Assembly: GCA_030762935.1 (NCBI GenBank)
Contig: CM060881.1
Location: 104,136,501-104,200,500 of the forward strand
Source: Hymenopus coronatus
Taxonomy: Eukaryota; Arthropoda; Insecta; Mantodea; Hymenopodidae
Direction of reading: 5' to 3'
DNA length: 64,000 nucleotides
The position numbers and the translations under genes were made by a program. The notes beneath the pieces were generated by a model that saw nothing but the letters and a program-made list of their open reading frames with translations, was not told the DNA's origin and made no database searches. This document shows, in pieces, positions 49,308-60,746 of this stretch. Numbering within the stretch: the stretch's first letter is position 1; every line of letters starts with the position of its first letter.

Positions 49308-49715
49308 GGGCAAGAGTTAGAAAGATAGAGTCAGACTAAACAATTGAATGCCAAGCCGGGATATGAGCCACGAATGCCTTGATCTCTGCCCAATTGCTCT
49401 AATGACTGAGCTACCATTCTAAAATGCCAAGACAGCAATTATTGACCTAATAGTTGGTCGAAAACTACAAGGCCCGGAATTAAAGGTTTACGACATTAAG
49501 TCGCAATTATAGTATGTCATTTTAAAATAATTTGAGATATCTTTGTATGGTTTACCGAGAAAAACGTGAGTAGTTGAGAAATTAAATGCTGTATCGACAT
49601 GTTGCCATGGTATCTCAGTGGTTGGAGAAACTCGACGAGACCAAAAGATGTGTAGTTCAAAACCTGACAATGGCATTAAATTTTTCAATCTGACTCTCCA
49701 TACCTAATCTTTGAC
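49308..49715. mobile_element. TIR element with divergent tRNA-like modules, copy 1
   Basis: The left arm (GATAGAGTCAGACTAAACAA, then TTGAATGCCA) is inverted at the right (TGGCATTAAATTTTTCAATC, then TGACTCTCCA). Just inside each arm is a tRNA-like module. On the minus strand at left it reads TAGCTCAGTCATTAGAGCA. On the plus strand at right it reads TGGTATCTCAGTGGTTGG followed by a weak B-box TAGTTCAAAACCTG. Both modules point outward. Confidence 0.7.
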
Positions 49716-50123
49716 CAATATGAAAAATCTGAGATTCGATACATTTTCCAATGTACTTAAAGAATTTTTGTCCGAAAAAGGTACACTTGGACTACCTGGG
49801 AATTTTCAAAAAATTTCTAAATAACTTTTTCTCTAGTTCTCTCAACAATGAGAAACAGCTTTGATGACATTTTTCGATAGCCAAGATTGTCATGAAGACT
49901 AGCGTCGACCATTTTTATATATCGTCAGTGGTGTTCATGGCCAACTTAAAAAAGGCGGTTAATTAATTATTGAATTGCTTTTCCAACAGCGTTTCCCCTT
50001 GTTTTTTGTTGCCTGTCTGCCCTTTTAAAAGTTTCATTTCCTTCCAAATATAGTTTCTGACGCTCACAAATATTTCTGGATGAATTGGATTAATTGTTTT
50101 TTCACTGAAGCTCTGTGTAGGAC
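49716..50123. other. Spacer between the two tRNA-like TIR elements
   Basis: About 400 bp, T-rich, nothing recognised. Confidence 0.35.
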
Positions 50124-50481
50124 AGTAGTTGGATAGGTAGAGTCAGACTGAAACATTCAATACCATAGACGGGATTTGAACCACGGATCTCTCGATCTCT
50201 AGCCGGTCTACTAATTGACCATAATAGTTGACTTTACTATGAATCCTGGGACTTAAAGTACTTACAACATTGTAAGTTGCCATTGGGGTTGTCATTTCAA
50301 AATAATTTATTACCTTATGGTTTACCGGGAAACATGCGAGTCAGTTGAGAAATTCAATGCTATGCCGGCATGTTGGCATGGTAGCTCAGTGACGAGCAAC
50401 CGCCTAGAGACCGCGAGATCCATGGTTCAAATCTTCGCTATGGCATTGAATTTTCAGTCCTACTCTACCTAGCCAATTTTT
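50124..50481. mobile_element. TIR element with divergent tRNA-like modules, copy 2
   Basis: The arms contain TAGGTAGAGTCAGACTGAAA at left and the inverted TTTTCAGTCCTACTCTACCT at right. Inner modules: the minus-strand left one has GGTTCAAATCCCGTC as B-box (from GACGGGATTTGAACC). The plus-strand right one has ATGGTAGCTCAGTGACGAGC as A-box and GGTTCAAATCTTCG as B-box. The layout matches copy 1, including the central ATTTCAAAATAATTT block. Confidence 0.75.
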
Positions 50482-50796
50482 GGATGAATTTACGGACTGG
50501 ATTTATAGGCTATCCTTAGACGGTTTTACCAGTTTTTAAAGTAACTTAACTGCAATATATTGAAAAATGTATGATTGGCAAGTCATCATCTATATGGCTG
50601 GGCTTAAACAAAGCTAAAAGTTCTTATTCTTCTCAAAGTTTATGTTCAAAAGATAAACATGAGGATTGCGGTGTGTATGTTGATGCTTCATGCGCAATAA
50701 TTGAATAAAGGTAATGTAGTGGTGTAGGTTATGTTTACTACCAATGGTACAACGCATTATTTCTTTAAGGTGATACATCTGCGAAATTTGACCCAA
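50482..50796. other. Intronic sequence, nothing recognised
   Basis: AT-rich; the minus-strand 67-codon frame at 50614-50817 shows no motif. Confidence 0.3.
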
Positions 50797-52211
50797 AAAA
50801 AAACTTATGTTTCTCATTCACAAGTTTTTCTCTACATCTCTACAACAAATTACTGTTAAAAAGGACATGCTTCTATTTACTTCATGCTAATCGAGAAAAA
50901 ATTAGCAAAAATTGTCCATTACTTGCGACCTTATAAGTAGAAGGGAAATAAGGGCAGTGCGGTACCGAAGCCTCACGCGGTCAGAAAAATAGCCCCGAAG
51001 CCTCCCGGACCCTTAAGGGTCCCTAATTACATAGCCCCCAAGCCTCCCCAAAGCAGGTAGCCTCCCGGTCGAAACAGATTACAGTTGCAGTTTGGTGTTT
51101 ATAATATTTGATTATTATATTAATTTTGATGGCCTTTCACATATATCTTCCGTAGCTTTTCTCCTCAGATCACAAAGTACTCTCTGAATTTTGTTACTAG
51201 ATGGTGCCGCGTGGCTATAGTCCTCTTGAATATCCAGGATATATATTTCTTCAATGGAAAAAGTTTTAATAAAACTCTCGTAGACTTTTCCATCCTGTCC
51301 TACTCACCGTAACTTCAGTCTCGTCGAAAAACATGTTAACTGTGAACTAATTTGCCATACACTGAAAGAAATCAAGGAAACAATTAGGCATAACCATTCC
51401 ACCCCACCTGCTGGCTAATTACACCGGTTTCGGGGGAGGCTTCAGGGTTGTTATCTACTAAGGTTACCTGGGTACGGGAGGCTTCGGTCCTGCACCCAAT
51501 AATGGAGTACCATAGGCTAAAGTAATAGTCAAAAATTAATTGCTATATGACTGAAGTTCCTTTGTTTGTATGGACAGGAGTTGACAAATTCCCATATGAG
51601 AAAAATGTAAGTATTTTATAGCTGAAATCAATAACAAAAAATATCTCAAAAAGGATCAACTCCACGAAAAAAAATGTATATAACATAAATTGTGTGTTAT
51701 AACGAGATCTACATGTTCTATTAAGTAAGTTCTTGTCTACCTCTTACGGTTTACAAGTTATGCAAAATTCCGTAAAATTCATCCAGAATAAAGACGTCAT
51801 CAAAGGCTATTCCTAGAAAATTCAAAATATAAATTTCATTTATTATATAAATATCCTTAATATACGACATTTTAATCAAAATCGTTAGAGCATTTTTGAG
51901 AAAATCAAAACTTTCGAAAAATTTTCCTTGTAAAGAGCAGTTTTGGGTAGGCGGAGTTTCCTCAAAACCTACGTGTCGTGTCCTTGGGGGATACTAAACT
52001 TAAATACCAAAGTTGGTATTTTACCGACTTTTAGTGTTTGAGTCATCGTGTTCAAATACACACCGTCACACAGGACCTTTTTCTAAACATATTTTTTTGG
52101 ATAGTGGGGACCCAAAAATGTATATTTCTAGTGAAATCTTGATATAAAATGTCTGGGTGAAATGCTGTGCTTTCTCTATACACTATGTACATAGTACGTG
52201 AACAAAAAGTA
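50797..52211 (+). mobile_element. Family H copy H16, complete, with hAT-like insertion
   Basis: A degraded 5' end (TTTCTCATTCACAAGTTTTT), then core, interrupted at 50955-51497, and 3' hairpin CTATACACTATGTACATAGT. Confidence 0.88.
50947..51505. mobile_element. hAT-like TIR element (543 bp) inserted in H16
   Basis: The insert 50955-51497 starts CAGTGCGGTACCGAAGCCTC and ends GAGGCTTCGGTCCTGCACCC. Flanks AATAAGGG (50947-50954) and AATAATGG (51498-51505) look like an 8-bp target duplication with one change. Removing it restores the AAATAAGGGAGTACC block of other family H copies. GAAGCCTC-type motifs recur several times near both ends. No transposase is present. The hAT assignment rests on duplication length and the CAGTG start. 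Confidence 0.7.
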
Positions 52212-52413
52212 GTTAGTAAAATTAAAAAGTTGTTTTGTATTAAGTAACGATACCTGATGAACATTAAAAGTAATAGTTCTTATAGGTGTCATAAGGAACC
52301 AATATCTTTCATAACAAAATGTTACGAATGCTAAACTTTAAGAAAATATATTATTTCCTAGTTAACAAAATGTAACTAGCAATAAACTGAAGCTACAGAT
52401 GGCTGGACCCAGT
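52212..52413. other. Spacer between H16 and H17 (3' ends facing)
   Basis: About 200 bp of AT-rich sequence, nothing recognised. Confidence 0.35.
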
Positions 52414-53265
52414 TTTACTTTCTCTAGCCCCGTATGTACAATGTACATAGGGATATAGAAGTATTGCATTCCACCCAAGAATTCGATGTCGAGATTTCAC
52501 GGGAAATACATGTTTTAGGACCCCTTGAGTCCAAAAAAAGCATTTTCAGAAACAGGTCTGTGTTTGTTCGTGTGTGTGTGTGTGTGTGTCTGTGTCTGAA
52601 GACAGCATAGCTCAAAAACGAAAAGACGGTTAAATACCTTGGTATTTAAGTTTGGTGTCTTCCAAGAATGTGACATGAAGATTTTCAAGAAAATACTTGC
52701 ACTCCTAACTTCGCTTTACATGGAAAAAAATCGACAATTTTGTTTTTCTTAAAAATGCTTCTAACGATTTTTATTAAAATAACACATATTGAAGCCATTT
52801 CTATAACATATATACTGTATGTCTTGAATTTTCTGGGAAAGCTTCTGGATGAATTTTGCTTAATTTGGCATAGGTAGTAAACCGTAACGTAGGTCATATT
52901 AAAATGTAAAAATTATGTCATATATATTATATTTTTCGTGGAGCTTATCGTTTTCGAGGTATTCCTTGTTATTAGTTTCAGTTGTGAAGTACTTACACTT
53001 TGCTCAGACGGGACTGTCCGTTTTTCCTTTGTTCTACTCCTGGCCAAGCAAAGAAGCGATTTGCATTGACAATCGAATAACAACAGCTTTTAAAACATTT
53101 GACTATCATTTTAGCCTAGTGCATTCCTTTAGTTCCAGTCTACTTATAAGGAACTAAGTAATAAAATTATGCTAACGTTTATTTCGATTAGCGTGGTGTT
53201 GAAAGAAGAATCTTGTTTGTAGAGTAGCTAGAGAAGGTCATGTGAGTGTAACACAGATTTTTATT
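52414..53265 (-). mobile_element. Family H copy H17, complete
   Basis: ACTTTCTCTAGCCCCGTATG with hairpin TATGTACAATGTACATAG, TG tract at 52570-52600, core, 5' end GAGAAGGTCATGTGAGTGTA. Confidence 0.88.
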
Positions 53266-54473
53266 AATAGGAAACCTTAAATTTAAATCTCTTTTTCATG
53301 CAAAAATATTTCCAACTCATGCTCACATTGATCCACGATGCAATTATTCAATAATTTGTTTAAATATTTTTATAATACTTCTCAAAAGGACATTTAAGAA
53401 AATGGTTGAATTGCTTTTTCGAATTAAAGCTCCAATGTTATAAATCAATTATTTTACCTTTAAAAATCAAAGTTTTCGGACAGTAGTTTTCTTCACTAAT
53501 TAGAGCTAATATAAGCAATTATAATATACAGGTATATTTCTAAACTTATATACTATAAAATTGGAATTAGTAGTGACTATTTTTAAAAATACATCACATT
53601 GCTAATTTTTATTACAGCAATGAATTTAGAGAATAAAAAATATTATTTAAATAAGCATATAAGTCAGAATTTTGAAAATTGACAGACATATCACTATTAT
53701 TTTGAGGATATTCAGAATACATCTTGATCGAATTTATGGGTGAGTGTAATAACTTTTCTAACTACCACGTAAATATAATCGAAAATAAAAGAACTATAAT
53801 ATCAAATAATTTTCGAGTAGTGAGCAGTTCTTTTCGAACATTCATGAACATTTTTTCACGGCATTTGCGTGCTGATGGGTCTCGTGAATAAATTTGCATG
53901 ATACGATGAGACCTGGTAACGGAAGGAGCACCTTTCACATAAACTCAATCTGGATATTTTATGACATTGCAGGAAGTTATAGGCTCCAGGCCACGCAGAC
54001 GACAGAGACTTACTGAGTCCTAGCAATTCGAAGCGTCATACTGGTCACTCAAACGGGCTGAGGTAAGTCTACCAACCGGTAGATCTGAGAAGAGCTTCCC
54101 AACGGGCAGGCATTTGCACCATCTATACAACGCCAACCAGACTGGAAAACCTCTTGACTTACCTACAGCCTCTATGAAAGGGGAATTTAAATGATAAGAT
54201 TTCAGGGGACCGAAGAGAAACAAAAACTTTGCCAACCATGGAATACCACGAAAAAACATGGTCAAATTAGTCGTTCCCAAGAATAGAGCCCAAAAATTGC
54301 CGATTGCGAACCACACATTTTATCTATATTTACTGTCAAATAAATAATTTCAATCAAACCGAGTTCAAGCTATTAATAGTAATTTCAGGAAGCCTTAAGC
54401 TTATGTTAAAAAACGTCCTGTTATGATAAAAGGGTAATCGATTATGAGTATTTTCTTATTGCGGAATGATATT
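53266..54473. other. Intronic sequence with a small family H scrap and one unassigned frame
   Basis: 53715-53790 resembles the family H 3' end. 53860-54310 is GC-richer, with a 98-codon minus frame (54020-54316) whose sequence (FLFGPLKSYHLNSPFIEAVG, SRGFPVWLALYRWCKCLPVG) I do not recognise. Confidence 0.35.
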
Positions 54474-54560
54474 ATTTTCTCTAGCAAATAAAATACACGT
54501 AATAGGTGTTGTATTTCATTCAAAAATTCGATACCAAAATATCACCGGAAATACAAGGTA
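54474..54560 (-). mobile_element. Family H 3'-end fragment
   Basis: TTTTCTCTAGCAAATAAAAT, then CAAAAATTCGATACC and ATATCACCGGAAATACA. Confidence 0.75.
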
Positions 54561-54660
54561 ATGGGTGAATTGAGTAAAATTAAACGAAAGCCTTTCTTCC
54601 TCAAAAAAATAATTTGCCCAAAATTCAAACATAAAAGAATATGGTTCTATAACTAATACT

Positions 54661-55538
54661 TTGTTTTTTACTTTCTGTACAAGTACTATGTACATAGTGT
54701 GTAGAGAAGGTATTGCACTCCACCCAAAATTCGATACCGAAATATCATCGGAAATATACGTTTTAGGGTCCCCTGTATCCAAAAAAAGTATTTTCAGAAA
54801 AAGGACCGTATGTCTGTGTGCCTGTGTCCCTGTGAACACGACAACTCAAAAACGAAAAGTCGGTAAAATACGAAACTTGGTATTTAAGTTTATTATATTC
54901 CAGGGATGTGACACGACGATTTTGAGAAAAATCCCCCAACCCCATACTACCCTTTAAATGGAAAACATATCGAAAATTTTGATTTTATAAAAAATGGCTC
55001 TAATGATTTTGATTAAAATTTCGTATATTAAAGACATTTACCTGGCATATAAAATGTATATTTTGAATTTTCTGGGAATAGCCTCTGTAGACTACTTTAT
55101 GCTGGAGGAATTTTACGGAATGTTGCATAACTACCAAACCATAAGAGATGGACAAAAACTTACCACACAAAAAACGTAGAGAACGTTAAAACACACAATT
55201 TATGTTACATACATTTTGTTCGTGGAATTGATCGTTTTAAAGCTATTCCTTGTTTGTTTGTTTCAGCTTTGAACAACTTATTCCTTTCTCATGCAGGAAT
55301 ATGTCAACTCCTGTCCATACAAACAAAGGAACTTCAGTCATATAGCAATCAGCCTTTGACTATCACTTTAACCTATGGTACTCCCTTATTCCGCTTCTTC
55401 TTACAAAGAAGCAAGTAATAAAACTATTTCTGCTAATTTTTTCTCGGTTAGAATGAAGTAAAGAGAAGCGTAAGCTTTTTAACAATTATTTGTTGCAGAG
55501 ATGTAGAGAAAGTCATGTGAATGGAACACATCAGATTT
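54661..55538 (-). mobile_element. Family H copy H19, complete and well preserved
   Basis: TTTTTTACTTTCTGTACAAG, hairpin ACTATGTACATAGTGTGTAG, CTGTGT tract, GTCGGTAAAATACGAAACTT, core, and 5' terminus GTAGAGAAAGTCATGTGAAT followed by GGAACACATCAGATTT. Confidence 0.92.
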
Positions 55539-55557
55539 GTTTATACTCTTGAGGAAT

Positions 55558-55561
<4 letters not shown>

Positions 55562-55590
<29 letters not shown>

Positions 55591-55637
55591 ACTTAATAAT
55601 AATAGTAATATTAATAATAATGATAATGATGATGATG

Positions 55638-55701
<64 letters not shown>
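55562..55701 (+). repeat. (TAA/TGA)n microsatellite
   Basis: About 140 bp of AATAAT with TGA interruptions. It creates an open poly-leucine frame on the minus strand that is not a gene. Confidence 0.95.
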
Positions 55702-55705
<4 letters not shown>

Positions 55706-55707
55706 CA

Positions 55708-56775
55708 TTTAGAAACGATCCGTGTGTATGTGTTTGTGTGAACGACATAACTCAATAACAGAAGGTTGGTTATGTACCAAACTTCGAATTTAAGTTCAGT
55801 GTCTTCGAATAGTGCGACACGAAGATTTTCAGCGAAATCCCCCATACAAAACTACCGTTTACACGAACAATTTTTCGAAGTTTTGGATGGCTCAAAAATT
55901 ACATATAAGAAAGATATTTGCAAGACAAGTACAATGTTTTTCCTAAATTTCATTAATAGTCCTTGAAATATTCTTCAAAAACTGCAACACCACAGCACAT
56001 TTTATGTACTTACAGTATATTTTTATTCTGACAGATTTTATTTTTTAATCTGTTATAATTATTATCTTTGAATATATTTATAAAACTTAATTTTTAGTTT
56101 TACAATGAAAACATGCTTTACTTGAACATATATCCTATATACATATACGTCATATACATTTTATGTCTATACATATTTAGCTGTTTCCAATATACTCTTT
56201 CTTATTAGTTTCAATCTTAAACTACTTAAAATTCTCTGAAACTGTAAATCAGCTTTCTTTTCATATATCTTTTGTTTTATTCATGTCCATGCAAAGAGAA
56301 CCGAAATTCAAGTGTTTCACACAGCTAGGAGCTTTTAAAAGATTTGACTATTGCGTTATACCATTGTAATCCTGTATTTACCCTCTCTATACATGCAAGC
56401 AAGTTTAATTCAATTTCTACTAATGCTTTTTTTTACCTTATTTTATTTATTTTTATCGCTTAATCCTTAACTTGGTTGGTCATATCGGGCATTGAATGAA
56501 ATCAGTAAAATGATGCCAAATGATCTCTGGGTCCATAGAACTTAAAGTTACCCGATATTCGTCTTCTCAGGATAAAGAAAAACACCGAAGAATACCTTAT
56601 TCGACTAACTCCTAAGCGGGATTCAAACTCGTGACCCCTTGAATATAAACAGACAGGTTACCCCACACTACCGAGTATGTCAGCTGCTAATGTTTATCTG
56701 AATTAGCATGATGTGTATAATAGAATAATCTTTTGTAGTATTAGTGTGTAGAGGCGGTCATGTGAATGGAAAATA
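55708..56775 (-). mobile_element. Family H copy H20, 3'-truncated, with SINE insertion
   Basis: GATCCGTGTGTATGTGTTTG, GCGACACGAAGATTTTCAGC, a degraded core, then the 5' region interrupted by the SINE and ending GTAGAGGCGGTCATGTGAAT. The 3' hairpin is absent and the (TAA)n tract abuts that end. Confidence 0.8.
56432..56682 (-). mobile_element. tRNA-derived SINE in H20
   Basis: The minus-strand head has a B-box-like CACGAGTTTGAATCCCGC and an A-box-like TAGTGTGGGGTAACCTG. Flanking CTACTAATGCTTT / CTGCTAATGTTT suggests a target duplication. The body has a relative at 5101-5180. Confidence 0.7.
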
Positions 56776-56906
56776 ATAAAACAATTTTATTTGGATTTAT
56801 TGGTCTGTATCATGTCTTTCTGAACTAATTGAAAACCTTACTTGGAGGTGATTATTTTAAATTTTGTTGGTACTACCCTCGCTTTTTTATATATTTCTTT
56901 TTATCT

Positions 56907-57682
56907 TTTAGTTTCTCTATACATACCATATACATAGTGTATAGAGAAGGTGTTGTATTGCACCCAAAAATTCGATACTGAAAAATATGCTTTGAGGCCC
57001 CCTGAATACAAAAAAAGCATTTTTAGAAAAATGTCCGCTCAAAAACGAAAAGACCGTTAAATACCAAGCTTGGTATTTAAGTTTGGTATTGTCCAAGGAT
57101 GCGACAAGAAGATTTTCAAAAAAATCCCCCCACCCTAAACTACCCTTCACATGGAAAAAGTTTCGAAAATTTTATTTTGTTAAAAATGTTTCTGAGATTT
57201 TGATAGAAATATCGTATATTAAGCATATTTAGCTGACAAATAAAATGTATATTTTAAATTTTCTGGGAATGTGCCCTGAAGATGACTTTATTCTGGATGA
57301 ATTTTACGGAAATTTGCATAACTGCTAAACCGTAGGAGATGGACCAAAATTTAAACACAAAAAATGTAGAGCACGTTAAAACACACAGTATGTTATATAC
57401 ATTTTTTTCTTGTTTTTGGTTTCAGCCTTGAAAAGCATACTTTTTTCATACAGGAATTTGTCAACTCCTGTCCATACAAAAAAAGGAACTTCAGTCACAT
57501 AACAACCAGCTTTTGACTATCACTTTAGCCTATGGAACCCCCTTATTTCGCTTCTGCTAACAAGGAAGCGGGTAATAATACTATTTCTGCTAATTTTTTC
57601 TCGATTAGATGAAGTAAATAGAATGATTTGTTGCGGAGATGTAGAGAAAGTAATGTGAATGGAACAAATCAGATTTTTTCAT
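56907..57682 (-). mobile_element. Family H copy H21, complete without long microsatellite
   Basis: TAGTTTCTCTATACATACCA, hairpin CATATACATAGTGTATAGAG, then AATACCAAGCTTGGTATT (perfect palindrome), core, 5' end GTAATGTGAATGGAACAAAT. About 775 bp. Confidence 0.9.
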
Positions 57683-58436
57683 TTAATGTCTCATATTTTA
57701 TTTAAAACATTATCATTTATATGAGCTGGTAATAATTAACTTTTAAACTTTAAAAAGGGCACAAAAGTTTGCCATTTTCCATTACGTAGTACAATTAGGA
57801 CATGTTTTTATCTCTGAATACTTTGGATAGCGCGCTGTTTGTGTGTAGAGATGTTGTGGTAGACATTTCCCTCCGTTTCGCCTTACGTTAATTTGTTCAC
57901 ACAAGTTATGACTTGTTTATGACCTCGAGGTAACTCCAGTGCAAACGCCTGCGGAAAGTTATTCAAATTTCCTCGACCCTACATCAGACAGAGTGTGTGT
58001 GCGTGTGTGCGTGTGTGTGTGACTGTGTACTCCTGTTTAATTTGTGTTAAGTTCCCTTTCTCTTCTCTGTTGTCACAGGAATGCCTCTGCACAAACGTAA
58101 CAGCAAAAGGTACATCATTTATTTTCAGCTGTTTAGTTATTGTTATATTGATGTGAAATATGTTTCAATACTCCAGAAAATTATTATATATTGATTATTA
58201 TTTGGCTACAACTACTTCTTACGAATATATTTAAAATTGTTACCTTCTTCTTCACTTCTTCGCATAGGCAACCAAGGGCGTATTTCGCCTTCATAGTCCT
58301 CAAGACATCATTTCCTAGGTTTGCCCACCGATGTCCTTCCTTTAAACTGATGTAACATTACTTGTTTTATTTTTTAAAATAATTGCAGGATAATACATTA
58401 TTCTAATGGCCTATATATCTTGCTATTTCACAGCTT
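57683..58436. other. Intronic sequence with a TG microsatellite
   Basis: TG tract at 57992-58022. A candidate microexon at 58079-58109 is described separately. Otherwise nothing recognised. Confidence 0.4.
58079..58109 (+). other. Weak candidate microexon
   Basis: A strong pyrimidine tract (CCCTTTCTCTTCTCTG) and TTGTCACAG precede 31 bp, then GTACAT. The frame compatible with the Nmdar2 exon's split codon meets TAA inside, so it is not the next receptor exon without an additional exon or frame change. Probably chance. Confidence 0.15.
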
Positions 58437-58734
58437 TATTGCGTGTAAACACCTTCTAGGTGGAAGGGATGCAGTGAGGGAACCACAAGCGGCCACATGA
58501 TACAGAGACAAGCGGAGGTCCCTAACTGTTTTGCTGATAATTCCTCATCTCAACGCAGGAGCGTCACGCAGCTGCCAACACCACGGGTTCTGGGTCCCCA
58601 CAAGAACATATCCGCCAACTTCGAGGACAGTATTCACAAAGCTAATGCACCCGGTCGTCACCTGCCAGCACTGCTACACAGAACGAGCCCAGAGGCGCGC
58701 ACACACACACCTGAAAGATAAGGAAATGACATGA
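58437..58734. other. Unassigned GC-richer block
   Basis: Two overlapping plus frames (58497-58721 and 58531-58734) run through it, one reading HHGFWVPTRTYPPTSRTVFT and MHPVVTCQHCYTERAQRR. I do not recognise either. It abuts a SINE and may belong to a repeat. Confidence 0.35.
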
Positions 58735-58895
58735 AAGGGAAAGAAGATCGTGCAGAATAAGTTACCCTAGCCTTTGCTTAAGTGATAAGGGAAAACCATG
58801 AGGTACCGCAAGTCAAAGACCGTGGTCGATGGGGATCAAACCCGCGATCTCCCGGATGTGAATTACACATGCTACCGCGGCGACAACTCGCTCGC
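58735..58895 (-). mobile_element. tRNA-like SINE head
   Basis: The minus strand reads GCCGCGGTAGCATGTGTAAT (A-box-like) and ATCGCGGGTTTGATCCCCAT (B-box-like), followed by a body with GCGGTACCTCATGGTTTTCC. Confidence 0.7.
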
Positions 58896-59229
58896 TTTAT
58901 GTAATCTAAACTTCGAAAACATAATTTTCAAGATTTTAAAATAAAATATCTTCCGAATTGCTCCACAAGATGAAAATCCGGAAAGTTTAAACTGTTAAAG
59001 TTTATCCAATCCACCTCCGTGAGTCTGCCTCACTTTCAAGAGATCCGAATCTGCGAGTTACCTGGATAAGGTTTGTTCCTGGACACCGTTATCCTGAGAA
59101 GACATTATGAAACAACTATAGGAACCTTGGGCCAATTTCAGCATAATTCAACATTTTGTTCATTCATCGTCTAATATAATTTATGCGATCAAAGTACATT
59201 TATATATATGAAAATGAAAGAAGGAAAAA
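58896..59229. other. Intronic sequence, nothing recognised
   Basis: No feature seen. Confidence 0.35.
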
Positions 59230-59392
59230 ATAATCTGGTGTGTTTCATTCACGTGCCTTTCCTACCTGTTATACAAACAAGCTATTATTACGATGATTAT
59301 TCTTCTACCTACTTCAACCTGCTTCCTACTATTTAGTTCCTTGAAAGTAGAAGAAGAGTAAGGGAATGCACTAAGCTAAACTGTCTTTTAGA
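59230..59392 (+). mobile_element. Family H copy H22, 5' fragment
   Basis: CTGGTGTGTTTCATTCACGT through AAGGGAATGCACTAAGCTAA. It ends where the minus-strand copy H23 begins. Confidence 0.75.
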
Positions 59393-59896
59393 TGAAACAT
59401 TTTTCGCATATTTATATTTTTTAAAAAATAGCTCTAAAGATTTTGATGAAAATAGCACATGTATATGTTATATATATATCTAAATATCTTGAATTTTCAG
59501 GATGGCTTTTGTATAATTGGCAAACCGTAAGAAATAGATATCTATATTTGTATTGTAAATGTAACCGTTTATTGAGATAGTCCTTGTTATTGATTTCAAT
59601 TTTGAAATACTTATAATTTCTTCAAATAGGAAGTCCTAGATGTTCCTTTTGTTTCACTCCTGGCCATTAAAGAAGCGAATTTCAATGAATCGCATAGAGA
59701 TAGCTTTTAAAAGATATGCCTATTGCTTTAGGATGGTGTATTCCCTAACTCTGTTTTATTTTTAAGGAACTAAGTAATAAGACCATTTTGCCAATTTTTT
59801 TTCTCGATTAGCATGGAGTAGAAAGAAGAAAAATGTTTTGTAAGAAGTTTGCTTGTAGAACAGGTACAGAAATTCATGTTAAGGAACACATCCATT
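59393..59896 (-). mobile_element. Family H copy H23, 5' two thirds
   Basis: GCTCTAAAGATTTTGATGAA, CAAACCGTAAGAAATAGATA, the core, and a 5' end near AGGTACAGAAATTCATGTTA. Confidence 0.8.
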
Positions 59897-60357
59897 TTTA
59901 CTTTCTCTACACATAATATATACATAGTATTAGATTCCGAGATTTCACCGGAAATATACGTTTTAGGGTCCCCTGTATCCAAAAAAAGGCATTTCTGGAA
60001 AAAAGTCCGTGTGTGTGTGTGTGCCTGTGTGTGTGTGAATCAATATCTCAAAAACGAAAAGTCGGAAAAATACCGAACTTGGTATTTAAGTTTAATATGA
60101 TCCAGAGATACGGCATGAAGATTTGGAAAAAAGCATCCCACCCCAAACTACCATTTACATGGAAAATATTTCGAAAATATTTATTTTCTAAAACATAGCC
60201 GTAACAATTTTGGTTAAAATACCATAAATTAAAAAATATATTTATTTGGCAAATAATATGCATATCATCTATTTTACGGGAATAGTCTCTAAAAATGAAT
60301 GAATTGTTTTGAATGAATTTTGTTAAATGTTGCGTAACTGGTAGACCGTAAACTATC
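59897..60357 (-). mobile_element. Family H copy H24, 3' half
   Basis: TTTACTTTCTCTACACATAA, degraded hairpin, TG tract (60009-60038), TACCGAACTTGGTATTTAAG, stopping at TGGTAGACCGTAAACTATCA. It joins H25 directly in inverted orientation. Confidence 0.85.
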
Positions 60358-60661
60358 AGCATTTTCAACATTTGTTCCATGTAAAGGGTATTTTGGGTTG
60401 GGGAATTTTTATCAAAATCTTTGTAACGTATCCCTAAAAGATATATACGAAGTTTGGTATTCTGGCGACTTTTCGTTTTTGATTTATCGTGCTCGCAGAC
60501 ATACGGACATACACAGACCTTTTTCTAAAAATGCTTTTTTTGAATACAGGGGACCCTAAAACGCGTATTTCCGTTGAAATCTTGGTATCGAAGTTTTGGA
60601 TTGAAGGCAGTACCTTCTCTATACACTATGCACATAGTATGTGTAGAGAAAGTAAAAATGG
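60358..60661 (+). mobile_element. Family H copy H25, 3' third
   Basis: From GCATTTTCAACATTTGTTCC to hairpin CTATACACTATGCACATAGT followed by ATGTGTAGAGAAAGTAAAAA. Confidence 0.85.
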
Positions 60662-60746
60662 AAGAAAAAAATATAATTTAGTATATTTTCGATATCAGTT
60701 CATACAAGTATTTAATACACAATTAATGCAGTGAGCTATGCCACAC

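Noticed and set aside
55531..55845. 104-codon poly-leucine frame (-)
   Set aside because: Produced by the (TAA)n microsatellite.
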